DNA of 64,000 nt from Candidatus Gastranaerophilales bacterium (GCA_944323285.1 CALURV010000033.1:1-64000); one strand, 5' to 3'. Counted from the stretch's first letter, positions 9,534 through 19,173 are shown. Notes: generated from the letters alone by a model not told the origin. Made by a program: numbers and translations.

Positions 9534-11186
9534 TTGATTAAGAAAATTGAGAAAAAAAAGAGAAAACAAAGATTTAAAGGTTTTTCTCTTAGATTTAATA
9601 ATACAATTACATTAAGTATCATGTTGGTAATTATAGCGACAGTTAGTATTGTTGAGCTTATAATGTATGTATATTCTCAAGATAGTATAAAAAGCTTACA
9701 GAATGAATTATCAGCAGATTTCATATCAAATATACAAGTATTTAAGCAAGATTTAAATACAAATAAATTGGCTGAAATAAAAACAGATTTAAATAATGTT
9801 TTATCAGGAAGTTATGTAGTAAATTATGTTGTGATATTTGACTCAAATTTAAGAAAAGTATATAGTTCTCTTTCGAATGATTCACAATATATATTTAGAA
9901 ATCCCAATAATCCTGCATCATTTAAATTAAAGTTTGCTCCAGATATAGATATTAAAAATGTCCGTACTATATATATTAAAGAAGCGAATTACAATATATA
10001 TTTAGGGATGACCCAGAGTGATTTTCTTGAGAGATATATTTTAGGTATTGAAAATTTCGTTAGAATATTTTTTAGTATAATATTAATTTCAAGTATAATT
10101 GCATCATTTCTTTTAGCACGAAGTATAGCAAAGCCATTGGCGACTATGGAGGAAACTGTTTCAAAAATAGCAAAAGGTGATTTATCCGGAAGGTTAGAAT
10201 ATACAAAATATTATGAAATAAACAAGCTTGTACAATCATATAATATGATGGCAAATGCTTTGCAAAGATTATATTCAACTTTAGAAACTCAAGTACAAGA
10301 TAGAACAAAAGAATTAAAAAGTGCATATGCGGAACTCCAAAATACGCAAGCAATGATGGTTCACTCAGAGAAGATGAAATCATTAGGTGAGCTTGTTGCA
10401 GGAATAATGCATGAAATAAATAACCCTATTAATTTTATATATGGGAATATGACACATTTAAGTAATTATTCAAAAGATTTAATTGAGATAATAGAGGCGT
10501 ATACAAAATATAATGATAATTTAACGCCGGAACATTTAAAGGAAATAGATGAGTTAAAAGGTAATATAGATTATGAATTTTTAAAATCAGATATGCCTGA
10601 TTTAATAAAGAGTTGTAAAGAAGGTGCAGATAGAGCCAAAAATATAATACAAGATTTAAAGAGTTTTTCAAGAATGGAAGAAGTATCTATTACGGATGTA
10701 GATATTCCTCATGAAATAGATACAACATTAAATATACTTCATAATAAATTAAAGAATAAAGCACAAATACATAAAGAGTATATAGAAAATGTACCGAAGA
10801 TAGAAGCATTTGGCGGACAATTAAATCAAGTATTTATGAATATACTTGATAATGCTGCAGGTGCAATTGAGGATAAAGGTGATATCTGGATACGAATTAA
10901 GAAAGATAAAACAGGAAAGAATCTTATAATAGAAATTGAAGATAATGGTTCAGGTATGGACGAAGAGACAACCAGAAAAGTATTTAATCCATTTTTCACT
11001 ACAAAACCGGTTGGGCAAGGTACTGGTTTAGGTATGTCAATAACATATAAAATAATAAAAAATCATCAAGGTGATATAAAGGTGGAATCAAAAAAAGGAG
11101 TAGGAACGAAATTTATTATAAGACTTCCTATAAATATAGACAGAGAAAATTTAAATGCAGCAATGCTAAGTGAAGGAGAAGCATAA
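9534..11186 (+). CDS. Membrane sensor histidine kinase (HAMP-HisKA-HATPase)
   Basis: The 550 residues read in order: TM1 (about 27-48), an extracytoplasmic sensor (about 50-170), TM2 (about 173-195), HAMP (about 196-248), a short coiled coil, a HisKA-type dimerisation helix with the phospho-acceptor H293 in IMHEINNP, and HATPase. The HATPase shows an N box (NQVFMNILDNAAGAI, about 431), a G1 box (EDNGSGMD), an F box (FFTTKP) and a G2 box (GQGTGLGMS). The insert between H box and N box is long (~130 residues), as in NtrB/ZraS-like kinases. The TTG start is supported by AGGATGAG upstream. The stop overlaps the ATG of the response regulator by one base (TAATG), indicating translational coupling and a cognate pair. 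Confidence 0.9.
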   Translation: MIKKIEKKKRKQRFKGFSLRFNNTITLSIMLVIIATVSIVELIMYVYSQDSIKSLQNELSADFISNIQVFKQDLNTNKLAEIKTDLNNVLSGSYVVNYVVIFDSNLRKVYSSLSNDSQYIFRNPNNPASFKLKFAPDIDIKNVRTIYIKEANYNIYLGMTQSDFLERYILGIENFVRIFFSIILISSIIASFLLARSIAKPLATMEETVSKIAKGDLSGRLEYTKYYEINKLVQSYNMMANALQRLYSTLETQVQDRTKELKSAYAELQNTQAMMVHSEKMKSLGELVAGIMHEINNPINFIYGNMTHLSNYSKDLIEIIEAYTKYNDNLTPEHLKEIDELKGNIDYEFLKSDMPDLIKSCKEGADRAKNIIQDLKSFSRMEEVSITDVDIPHEIDTTLNILHNKLKNKAQIHKEYIENVPKIEAFGGQLNQVFMNILDNAAGAIEDKGDIWIRIKKDKTGKNLIIEIEDNGSGMDEETTRKVFNPFFTTKPVGQGTGLGMSITYKIIKNHQGDIKVESKKGVGTKFIIRLPINIDRENLNAAMLSEGEA

Positions 11187-12190
11187 TGACGGATAAGTAT
11201 AAGGTATTAATAGTAGATGATGAACCTGATAACTTAGCATTATTATATAGGACATTAAGAGGGAAATATGATATAGCAAAGTCAACATCACCTCTTTTGG
11301 CTTTAGAGATGTTAAAACAGGAAACATTTCACTGTATATTATCGGATCATAAAATGCCGGAGATGGATGGCGTTGAGTTTTTAAAAAGAGCAAGTGAAAT
11401 ATCTCCTAATACAATGAGGCTTTTAGTAACAGCATATTCAGATGCCGGAATATTAATAGATGCTATTAACTATGCAAAAATATACAGATACATAAAAAAA
11501 CCATATAATCCCGACGAGCTTTTATTAGTTGTTGAAAATGCTTTAGAGTATTTACAGTTAAAAATAGATAATAGTTCCTTAATAAATGATTTAAAAGAAC
11601 TTTTTGCCGGAACAATCACAGCCATAGTTGAAGCCTTAGATGCAAAAGATTCATATACTTTAGGAAGAAGCAGAAGAGTTACATATTATGCTGTAAAAAT
11701 AGCAAAGTCCTTACATTTAAGTGATATAACAACAGGGAAGATTGAGCTTGCCGGGTTGTTACATGATATAGGCATGATAGGTGTTTCAGATGATATCCTT
11801 ACGAAAGTTGAGAAGTTGTCAATTGATGAATATAATGAAATAAAAAAACATGTACAGCATAGTGTGAAGATATTAGATGATATAAAACAATTAAATGATG
11901 TTGTTGAGATAATAAAATATCATCATGAACATTATGATGGGAATGGATATCCATATGGAATAAAAGGTGATGATATACCAATAGGCTCAAGAATAATAGC
12001 AGTAGCTGATGCTTTTGACAGTATGATAACACCAAAAGTATATAGACAGCACATATCACCTGATGAAGCTTTAAAGTATATAAAAGAACTGGCAGGAAAA
12101 CAATTTGATCCTGTTGTTGTTGAACATTTAGAAATTATAATGCCGTCTGCAGTTAGAGAAATAAGAGAACTTGAATCACAGAGACAATAA
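11186..12190 (+). CDS. Response regulator with REC and HD-GYP domains
   Basis: A receiver domain (1-120) carries D11-D12, phospho-acceptor D54 (SDHKMPEMDG), the TAYSD switch and K105. An HD-GYP domain (about 140-330) carries HD at 193-194 and HHEHYDGNGYP at 246-256, the pattern of c-di-GMP phosphodiesterases. One oddity is the box usually reading GHSxRV at the domain's start. It reads GRSRRV here, so a normally conserved His is Arg161. Activity may therefore be altered. It is coupled to the upstream kinase and two genes downstream of a PilZ receptor. Repeat copy 3 starts only 2 bp after its stop. Confidence 0.88.
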   Translation: MTDKYKVLIVDDEPDNLALLYRTLRGKYDIAKSTSPLLALEMLKQETFHCILSDHKMPEMDGVEFLKRASEISPNTMRLLVTAYSDAGILIDAINYAKIYRYIKKPYNPDELLLVVENALEYLQLKIDNSSLINDLKELFAGTITAIVEALDAKDSYTLGRSRRVTYYAVKIAKSLHLSDITTGKIELAGLLHDIGMIGVSDDILTKVEKLSIDEYNEIKKHVQHSVKILDDIKQLNDVVEIIKYHHEHYDGNGYPYGIKGDDIPIGSRIIAVADAFDSMITPKVYRQHISPDEALKYIKELAGKQFDPVVVEHLEIIMPSAVREIRELESQRQ

Positions 12191-12192
12191 AT

Positions 12193-12374
12193 TGACCGAG
12201 AAAAAATTCACGATAAGCAGAAAGTGTGAGTGAATTTTTTTACAAAACGAACCAAAAGCTTTGTTTTTGAGTGAGCTTGTATCCTTCGTGAAACGAAGGT
12301 GAGCAGCGTTCTTAAAAGGTGAGTACTTTGTTAGCGAGGATGAGACGATAACAAAGTGTGATACTAGATTAAAT
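12193..12374 (+). repeat. Dispersed hairpin repeat, copy 3 (full length)
   Basis: Full copy in which all four stems are well formed. Stem I is AAAATTCAC/GTGAATTTT. Stem II is CAAAAGC-TTT-GTTTTTG, where a G-T wobble replaces A-T in other copies. Stem III is CCTTCGT-GAA-ACGAAGG (perfect only here). Stem IV is ACTTTGTTA/TAACAAAGT. It starts 2 bp after a stop codon. Confidence 0.9.
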
Positions 12375-12448
12375 TTTCTAAATAATAAAATACATAATCT
12401 TTTGTGATAATATGAAATTATTAGAAATAGATTAGAGGTTTTATTTAT

Positions 12449-14176
12449 ATGAGAATGTCAAAACTTTTTGTTCAGACTTTAAGAGAGTTTCCATCTGATG
12501 CTGAGGTAATAAGTCATAAATTACTGGTAAGGGCAGGATATATAAGAAAATTAACAAACGGTATATATAATTATATGCCATTGATGTGGAGAGTTTTAAA
12601 AAAGATAGAATCTATAGTAAGAGAAGAGATGGATAATTCAGGAGCTCAAGAATTATTGATGCCATTTGTGCAGCCTGCAGAATTATGGGAGGAATCTGGC
12701 AGGTGGGACGTATATGGCAAAGAGTTAATGAGATTAAAAGACAGGCACTCAAGAGAAATGTGCCTTGGACCGACTCATGAAGAAGTTATAACTTCAATTG
12801 CAAGAGAGGGGATTCGTTCATATAAACAATTACCAATAAACTTATACCAGATACAATCTAAATTTAGAGATGAAATAAGACCAAGATTCGGATTATTACG
12901 CGGTCGCGAATTTATAATGAAAGATGCATATAGTTTTGATGTAGATGAAGAAGGACTTGATAAATCATATCAAATAATGGCAGATGCATATAGAAGAATA
13001 TTTGAAAGATGCGGTTTAGAAACAAAAATGGTTCAATCTGATTCAGGAGCGATTGGCGGAAGTGTTTCTCATGAATTTATGGTTTTGGTGAATGAAGAAT
13101 CAGAAAATAATGCAGGTGAAAATGATGTATTTTATTGTACAAAATGCGGATATAGTGCTAATTCAAACCACGCTGTTTCTTTATTAAATTCCGTTATAAC
13201 TGTAGGTAAATATACAAAATCTGAGATAATAGATACACCAAATACTCATTCAATTGATGAGTTAGCTAAATTTTTAAATATTCCTGAGAGTATAATATGT
13301 AAATGTTTAATATATGTGGTTGATGGTAAATATGTAGCAGCATTAATTAGAGGTGATAGAGCAGTTGAAGAAACAAAATTAATGAATGTATTTGCGGGTA
13401 ACGATATTAGAATAGCAAGAAATGATGAAATAGAAGAGATAATGCAATTAAGCGGATATAGTGCAATTGCAGGATTTATTGGACCAAAAGGATTAAAGAA
13501 TGTTGAAATAGTAGCAGATGAAACTGTAAAAGACTTAAAGAATTTCGTTATTGGCTGCAATATAAATGATAAACATTTAGTAGGAGCAAACTGGGGTGTA
13601 GATGTTGAGCTTCCTGTAAAAATTGCAGATATTAGATTAGTTGAAGAAAATGATAAATGTATTAACTGTGGAAGTTCTTTAAAGGTTACAAAAGGAATAG
13701 AAGTAGGTAACATTTTTAAACTAGGTACAAAATATTCCAAGAAAATGAATGCAACATTTACAGACAAAGATGGACAAGAAAAGCCTTTTATAATGGGATG
13801 TTATGGCATAGGTATTTCAAGAACTGCAGCAGCTGCGGTAGAAAGACATCATGATGAAAATGGTATAATATGGCCATTAGCCATTGCTCCATATAAAGTG
13901 ATAGTAGTTCCTGTTAGTGATCAGGATGAAATACAAATGAAAGTTGCAGAATATATATATAATAAATTGTTGGAATCAAAGGTAGAAGTATTATTGGATG
14001 ATAGAGCAGAAAGAGCCGGGGTTAAATTAAAAGATGCTGATTTAATCGGAATACCTTATCGTATAACAGTAGGTAAAACAATAAAGGATAATCTTGTTGA
14101 GTTTAAGACGAGAGCCGGAAATATAATTGAGACAATTTCGCCGGATGATGCAATTGCAAAAATTTTATCAATATAA
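12449..14176 (+). CDS. proS: Prolyl-tRNA synthetase (bacterial type with editing domain)
   Basis: This cytoplasmic class II synthetase charges tRNA-Pro. Motif 2 is seen in FRDEIRPRFGLLRGREFIMK and motif 3 in GCYGIGISRTAAAA. The region between them (about 225-400) is the INS editing domain typical of the long bacterial form, and the anticodon-binding domain follows at the C terminus. Length 575 is normal. ATG 12449 or 12455 could start it; GAGG near 12435 favours 12449. A short repeat copy and an intrinsic terminator follow. Confidence 0.96.
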   Translation: MRMSKLFVQTLREFPSDAEVISHKLLVRAGYIRKLTNGIYNYMPLMWRVLKKIESIVREEMDNSGAQELLMPFVQPAELWEESGRWDVYGKELMRLKDRHSREMCLGPTHEEVITSIAREGIRSYKQLPINLYQIQSKFRDEIRPRFGLLRGREFIMKDAYSFDVDEEGLDKSYQIMADAYRRIFERCGLETKMVQSDSGAIGGSVSHEFMVLVNEESENNAGENDVFYCTKCGYSANSNHAVSLLNSVITVGKYTKSEIIDTPNTHSIDELAKFLNIPESIICKCLIYVVDGKYVAALIRGDRAVEETKLMNVFAGNDIRIARNDEIEEIMQLSGYSAIAGFIGPKGLKNVEIVADETVKDLKNFVIGCNINDKHLVGANWGVDVELPVKIADIRLVEENDKCINCGSSLKVTKGIEVGNIFKLGTKYSKKMNATFTDKDGQEKPFIMGCYGIGISRTAAAAVERHHDENGIIWPLAIAPYKVIVVPVSDQDEIQMKVAEYIYNKLLESKVEVLLDDRAERAGVKLKDADLIGIPYRITVGKTIKDNLVEFKTRAGNIIETISPDDAIAKILSI

Positions 14177-14180
14177 AATA

Positions 14181-14303
14181 TGTCCGAGAAAAAATTTACG
14201 ATAAGCTGAAAGTGTGAGTGAATTTTTTCGAGTGGCATTTTTAAAAGGTAAGTACTTTGTTAGCGAGGATGACTCGGTAACAAAGTGCGATACTAGATTA
14301 AAT
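14181..14303 (+). repeat. Dispersed hairpin repeat, copy 4 (short form)
   Basis: This short form keeps stem I and stem IV but lacks ~60 bp holding stems II and III. The junction reads GAATTTTTTCGAGTGGCATT. The 33-nt stem IV (14254-14286) has the loop orientation AGCGAGGATGACTCGGT. It starts 4 bp after the proS stop. Confidence 0.88.
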
Positions 14304-14311
14304 TAAAAAAG

Positions 14312-14349
14312 ACTGTTTGTAAAATATTTCTTAACAAACAGTTTTTTTT
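14312..14349 (+). terminator. Rho-independent terminator after proS
   Basis: ACTGTTTGT (14312-14320) pairs with ACAAACAGT (14334-14342), followed by eight T. An A-run on the left makes it potentially bidirectional. Confidence 0.85.
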
Positions 14350-14409
14350 ATCAATAATTAAAATTCATAATACTTGAGAAATTAAGGTTAAGTAAAAAGG
14401 TAAATTATA

Positions 14410-15435
14410 TTGATTTCTATTTCATCATATTGTGATATAAAAAATAATAATTATATTAGAAGATTTGTACCAAATAAACAAAAGTTAAAAAGTTTTAGTG
14501 GCGCAGAAGTTGCTGATATACTTTCAAAAGGAGATAAAGCAATAAATGAAAATAGGATAGAAGAAGCACTAAAATTTTATCAAGAAGCATTAAGCCAAGC
14601 TCCTGATAATACAGAAATAAATAGGAAATTAGGAAAAACATATCATAAATTAAAAAATTATAATTTGGCTGAAGAGAATTTTAAAGTATATTTAAAATCA
14701 AATGAAAAAGATGCAGAAGCTTGGATAGAATTAGGTGAATCACAAAGACAAAAAGCGTCATATAGGGATGCTAAAAGTAGTTTTGAAACAGCATTAAGTT
14801 TAGAACCAAGTAATGATTTAGCAAGAAGAAGTATACTTGAGACAGAAAATAATATATTAAGTTGTTATTCTCCGCAAAGGGCCTATGAAGAAAAACAAGA
14901 ATATGCTCAAAATAATTTAAGAGAAGCTTTAAGAATGGCAGTAGAGTACATGACCCCGTCTTATATGCAAGATTTAGCGAATGTACAAATAAAATATGGT
15001 GAAACTGCATCAATGGGAGGAACCGCAAATATAGCTCAATATGAAAATTCAATTAAAACAATAACTATATCTAATGCATATAAATATGCATCACCACAAG
15101 TTATTGCTGCATATTTAGTACATGAATCAGTTCATGCAAAAGATGCTGATCCGTATACGTCAGTACGAGAAGAACAAGATGCATATGAAATAGCTACAAA
15201 GTTTTGGATAAAATATTCGAATGGAGTAAATGATCCCGAGATGGATTATGCTGCAGATTTATATAAAAAATCACCAACGCAGCTACGTGAAAGAGTTGAA
15301 GAAATTTATGTGTTAAGAGATCCTTCTATTGCAAAGACCTCACCCAACCATCCACCAGAGAAAAAGAAATTTTTTAAATTTTCAAAACAAAATGCAGCAA
15401 CACAGTCAATAAAACAATATAATATAATAGCTTAA
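14410..15435 (+). CDS. TPR protein with HExxH putative metallopeptidase domain
   Basis: The 341 residues contain about three TPR units (about 33-145: GDKAINENRIEEALKFYQEA, LGKTYHKLKNYNLAEENF, LGESQRQKASYRDAKSSFE). A C-terminal helix follows with HESVH at 238-242 and acidic residues at 254-260 that could supply the third zinc ligand, as in gluzincins. No signal peptide is obvious. The N terminus is short, Ser/Asn-rich and not conserved-looking. The frame starts at TTG 14410 with weak AAAGG upstream; no better start is seen. The family is not recognised; the protease reading rests on the motif and its helical context. It is flanked by repeat copies 4 and 5. Confidence 0.65.
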   Translation: MISISSYCDIKNNNYIRRFVPNKQKLKSFSGAEVADILSKGDKAINENRIEEALKFYQEALSQAPDNTEINRKLGKTYHKLKNYNLAEENFKVYLKSNEKDAEAWIELGESQRQKASYRDAKSSFETALSLEPSNDLARRSILETENNILSCYSPQRAYEEKQEYAQNNLREALRMAVEYMTPSYMQDLANVQIKYGETASMGGTANIAQYENSIKTITISNAYKYASPQVIAAYLVHESVHAKDADPYTSVREEQDAYEIATKFWIKYSNGVNDPEMDYAADLYKKSPTQLRERVEEIYVLRDPSIAKTSPNHPPEKKKFFKFSKQNAATQSIKQYNIIA

Positions 15436-15440
15436 ATTAA

Positions 15441-15556
15441 TAGAGAAAATTCACGATAAGCTGAAAGTGTGAGTGAATTTTTCGAGTGGCGTTTTTAAAA
15501 GGAGAGTACTTTGTTAGCGAGGATGACTCGGTAACAAAGTTCGATACTAGATTAAA
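15441..15556 (+). repeat. Dispersed hairpin repeat, copy 5 (short form)
   Basis: Short form lacking stems II and III, with stem IV at 15508-15540. It starts 5 bp after one stop codon and ends 3 bp before the stop of the convergent gene, so it fills the whole 3'-3' gap. Confidence 0.88.
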
Positions 15557-15559
15557 TAA

Positions 15560-16672
15560 TTAGCTTTCATCGCTAAATAATTTGAGTTGTCCTTTAGAAG
15601 CTTCAAATATAGTTTTTGTTGCATTTGCAACGTAGTTTCTATATTTCTTTTTTTTGAAATTTTTTGATTTAATTAGTGCATCTACTTCACTAAAATATTT
15701 TTGTAAATATTTAATTCTATTATCTTTATCTTCATTCAACCAATGAAGAAAAGATTTATTACTTTTTTGAGAATTGCAGGCCTGATGCATAGAAATATAG
15801 TTAGAAATATCATTATTATTATTGTCTATATCGTAAGCAATAATATGATCAGTATTAGCTACTGAAGATTGAAGGAATCTTAAAGCGATTTCAGCTGAAG
15901 ACCAATCATTATTTTGTTTATTTTTACCGGAATATTTAACAATCCAAGCAGAATTCATGTCTGAAGAGGTAGGGAAACCTTTTGCAAGTATTTGAATTTT
16001 TTCATATTTTTTAGGATTTTGAATTTTAATTTTACTGATTCTATCAATCATAATTTTTCTTCTAACGGGAGCAGAAGGATTCTTTTTGCGAATCATAGAT
16101 TGAAGGCAATCAAGCTTTTGCATTAAACAGCTTTTTTCTGGTTCTGATAATCCTTTAGCTATTGCTCTCATTTTTTTAATTTGTCTCATTTGAGCTTGTT
16201 GTACAATAGGTAATTTTGTCTCTCTTAAATTAACAAGCAGAGTTCTTATATCTTTGGAATTACCATTTTTTTTAGATAGAGCAAGAATTTCATCATAAAC
16301 ACTTTCTTCTACAGGTCTCATATATTCTCTATATTGACCTAAATGTTCAAGATATTGATCAGGTGATAAATTAGTGAATTCTTCAGCAATTTTATTAAAT
16401 TTATTACGAGTAAGCATTTTTTTACCGCAAGCAGGGCATGTAAGATTGTTAATTCTTGCTATTGCAAAATTCCCAGATTTTTCTGCTAATTTTTTTTTGG
16501 TTGTACCGGTTGATCTTTTTGTTGATGTAAAATTTACAGGGTAATAAAAAAAATTACAAATTTTATCGTTTTGACCAGAGGAATTATAATCAACAGTGTT
16601 GAAAGATGTACTTTTAGATGGGTTATAAAAATTATTTATTTTTATTGAGTATGTAATCGGCAGTATTTTCAT
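15560..16672 (-). CDS. HNH-endonuclease-like protein with CxxC motif
   Basis: The 370 residues start MKILPITYSIKINNF followed by a ~55-residue low-complexity Ser/Asn segment. A CPACGKK zinc-knuckle (C79, C82) comes next, then a helical middle, then a C-terminal pattern D275-H276, N291, H296 and C299-N300 with K303. This fits an HNH/McrA-like nuclease core (DHI...N....H..CN..K). No partner methylase, toxin domain or phage gene is adjacent. The N-terminal start resembles other lineage-specific proteins in the window. It could be a structural zinc protein rather than an active nuclease. It is convergent with the TPR-HExxH gene across repeat copy 5. Confidence 0.6.
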   Translation of the reverse strand: MKILPITYSIKINNFYNPSKSTSFNTVDYNSSGQNDKICNFFYYPVNFTSTKRSTGTTKKKLAEKSGNFAIARINNLTCPACGKKMLTRNKFNKIAEEFTNLSPDQYLEHLGQYREYMRPVEESVYDEILALSKKNGNSKDIRTLLVNLRETKLPIVQQAQMRQIKKMRAIAKGLSEPEKSCLMQKLDCLQSMIRKKNPSAPVRRKIMIDRISKIKIQNPKKYEKIQILAKGFPTSSDMNSAWIVKYSGKNKQNNDWSSAEIALRFLQSSVANTDHIIAYDIDNNNNDISNYISMHQACNSQKSNKSFLHWLNEDKDNRIKYLQKYFSEVDALIKSKNFKKKKYRNYVANATKTIFEASKGQLKLFSDES

Positions 16673-16951
16673 TTTTATCTCTTGACGGTGTCAATTATAT
16701 AAAACACTAATTATAAATTTTTTGTCAACAATAGTTAAAAATTGTAAATTTAAATTTTTGTATATATTAATTTTAAAAATTAAAGGAAAAAATGTAATTT
16801 TTGGAAAATTTAATATAAAAAAAATAAAAAATTTAATAAAAAATTAAAAATATGGAAGAAATATAAATTTTTTTTTTAAGAGTAACAAATAAGAAAAAGC
16901 AAAAAAAATTGTTTTTAAATATTAAATTGATATTATTGCAAAGGGTCTATT

Positions 16952-18688
16952 ATGATAGAAGGTAGAAAATTGCAAGTATCAGAAATAGGTATTTATAAAA
17001 CAAGAAAATATAAAGAGATAAAAAAGATTCAAGAAAGCAAAAGTCCCTTATATAAGAATCAAAGTTTTAAAAGAGGGATTTCTGATGCTGCATTTAATAT
17101 CTTAGATAAAGGTTTTAGTGTATTGGATAAAAACGCAATGATACAAGTATCATTTGTAGATACAGTATCAACAAATATACCGAGAACTCTAGTGGATTTA
17201 AAAACGGGATTAGCAGCGGCATTTGAAACATGCAGAAGGGAATTTTCAGGTTTATTTGTAAATTGTTTAATGCCGGGCTTAATAGTTGGAGGTTTAGCTG
17301 GATTAATTCCTAAATCTAAAGAATTAAAAGGTACAAATGTTGTGAATTCTTGGGCAAATGGTGATTCTATTAATAAATTGCAAGAAGTTTATAAAAAAGC
17401 TCAAGAATCAGGTGCTGTTGATAAAACAAAAGAATATGTAGAAATGGCACTTGCTTCAATTGAAGGTTTGGATGGTAGGACTTGGGTAAAATATTCAGAT
17501 AAAGCAACAATGCCAAAGTATCAAGAAGCAGTGGTTGACATAGTAAAAGCTATATCAAAGAATGGTGCTGAAAGAAAGAAATTATTAAAGTCTGCGCAAG
17601 GTAAGTTAGCAAGTATAACAAAAGCAGAAAGTGTATTAAGATTTAATGGTAGTGCGAATGCTAATTTAGAAGATACATTACGAGATGTTGTAGATTTAGG
17701 TTCGAAATTTAATATAGTCAAAAACAAAGTTATAGATAATATGGGTAAAACTTCTGCTGATATTACTGAAACACAAGTAACATCAAAAGTAAAAGAGGCA
17801 ATTAATAATTACAGTTCAAAATTAAAAGATTTTGTTAATAAGAAAAGTTTAATTGGAATGGGTATAGTTATTGCAATAGCAGTAAGTATACAAACTATAA
17901 ATAGAGCTATAACAAGAAAACAGTTTAAAGCAGAAGGAGCTCCAATATATAAAGATTTTGGCAAAAAAGATACAACACAGAAAATGGATGAAAAGCAAAA
18001 GAAACAGTTTTTCATTAAAAAATTAGCAGCTGCAACAGGCATGTATGGGTTAGCTGCATTATCAATGATGAAAAAACCGACACTTGGTATGTTCCAGTTC
18101 TCAAGTATATTTCCGACAATGGACCAATGCAGATGGATAGCTTCTTCAACATTTGCAAGTAGAATGATTGGGGCTGAGGACGAAAATGAACTTAGAGAAA
18201 CAACTGTAAGAGATATAGCATCTTTTGCCGGATTATATTTTCTTGGCGACTATGTTAAAAAAGGAGTTGCCTCTGCTATAGAAGCATTTTCTAAAACAAA
18301 GACAGGTTCAAATATTTTAAAAGAAGAAGTTACTTTATTAAATAGAAGAAAAGAAATATCAAAACCTATTATAGATGCCGGTGCTTCATTAGGTGAAAAA
18401 GTAGTTTCTCAAGTTGGATATAGAGCAAAACAATTTGGTAATTGGATTAAAAATACTGATTTAAAAAAAGCAAGTGAAGTTTCAAATATAAAGGTAAGAA
18501 ATCTTAGAAATATATGTAGAGTTGCCGATATTGCATTTTCTGTTGTAATGCTTGGAATATTACTTCCAAAATACAATAGAAAAGTAACAGAAAAAAAAGT
18601 AGAAGAAGCTAAAAAACGAGAGCAGCTTCAGAATGCTAATAATATACCATTTCAAGAAGTTCCAAAAATATTTAGAGAGTTAACATAA
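16952..18688 (+). CDS. Lineage-specific membrane protein, unknown function
   Basis: A 578-residue protein of no family I recognise. It has a hydrophobic Gly-rich segment at about 100-120 (LMPGLIVGGLAGLIP), a helical hydrophilic region, a TM at about 300-318, more hydrophobic stretches near 355-420, and a TM near 530-548, with Lys-rich ends. The ATG start has AAAGGG 7 bp upstream. The 279-bp divergent gap upstream (16673-16951) is extremely AT-rich and shows no other feature. It resembles in style, though not clearly in sequence, the two small membrane proteins at 44.5-45.5 kb. Confidence 0.6.
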   Translation: MIEGRKLQVSEIGIYKTRKYKEIKKIQESKSPLYKNQSFKRGISDAAFNILDKGFSVLDKNAMIQVSFVDTVSTNIPRTLVDLKTGLAAAFETCRREFSGLFVNCLMPGLIVGGLAGLIPKSKELKGTNVVNSWANGDSINKLQEVYKKAQESGAVDKTKEYVEMALASIEGLDGRTWVKYSDKATMPKYQEAVVDIVKAISKNGAERKKLLKSAQGKLASITKAESVLRFNGSANANLEDTLRDVVDLGSKFNIVKNKVIDNMGKTSADITETQVTSKVKEAINNYSSKLKDFVNKKSLIGMGIVIAIAVSIQTINRAITRKQFKAEGAPIYKDFGKKDTTQKMDEKQKKQFFIKKLAAATGMYGLAALSMMKKPTLGMFQFSSIFPTMDQCRWIASSTFASRMIGAEDENELRETTVRDIASFAGLYFLGDYVKKGVASAIEAFSKTKTGSNILKEEVTLLNRRKEISKPIIDAGASLGEKVVSQVGYRAKQFGNWIKNTDLKKASEVSNIKVRNLRNICRVADIAFSVVMLGILLPKYNRKVTEKKVEEAKKREQLQNANNIPFQEVPKIFRELT

Positions 18689-18750
18689 TTTACAATTTAA
18701 AAATAAAAGTCGCAAAATTTTTTTAGTTTAAGTTTTGTACTAATGTTGAG

Positions 18751-18779
18751 TTGTTAAAAACTATAAAATAGTATATAAT
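18751..18779 (+). promoter_or_regulatory. Sigma-70-type promoter
   Basis: TTGTTA (18751-18756), a 17-bp spacer and TATAAT (18774-18779) lie 35 bp upstream of the GTG start at 18814. Confidence 0.6.
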
Positions 18780-18813
18780 AATTCACGCTGATATAAAGTA
18801 AGGAGAGAAGTAA

Positions 18814-19173
18814 GTGGTTGACAATAGGTCGGCTGGAGTCCTTGGAATTGGCGGAGGTATAAACTTTAAAAGTGGAGATATATCCGGTACCGCTGCTAAA
18901 ACTTCGGATGACAGGGCAAGTCAAGGAACTGAATATTTTCTGCAAGAAGGTGAAGAAGAACAAAATTCTAAAAATCAACCTTTCGAAGATAGAAGTATGG
19001 AGTTAAGGGCTTCTTTAAATTCTCTTGCTCTTCTTAATGTTGTTTCTGTACTTCGTAATAAACGAAAAACTATGATTTTAGACGAAGAAGAAATTGTTGA
19101 AAAAATCAAATCAAAAAAAGTTCAGAAAGTGGATAATAAGGGAAAAGAAGAAGATAAAAAAGGTAATAAATAA
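18814..19173 (+). CDS. Small hydrophilic protein, unknown function
   Basis: A 119-residue protein beginning with a Gly-rich segment (GVLGIGGGINFKSG), then an acidic middle and a Lys/Glu-rich tail. It has no TM and no recognisable domain. The GTG start is supported by a strong AAGGAGAG 6 bp upstream and a good promoter, so it is probably real. Its own bidirectional terminator follows at once. Confidence 0.6.
   Translation: MVDNRSAGVLGIGGGINFKSGDISGTAAKTSDDRASQGTEYFLQEGEEEQNSKNQPFEDRSMELRASLNSLALLNVVSVLRNKRKTMILDEEEIVEKIKSKKVQKVDNKGKEEDKKGNK

Noticed and set aside
13246-13767. 173-codon minus-strand frame inside proS
   Set aside because: Fully antisense to a strong, conserved gene and with no recognisable features; a shadow of codon use.
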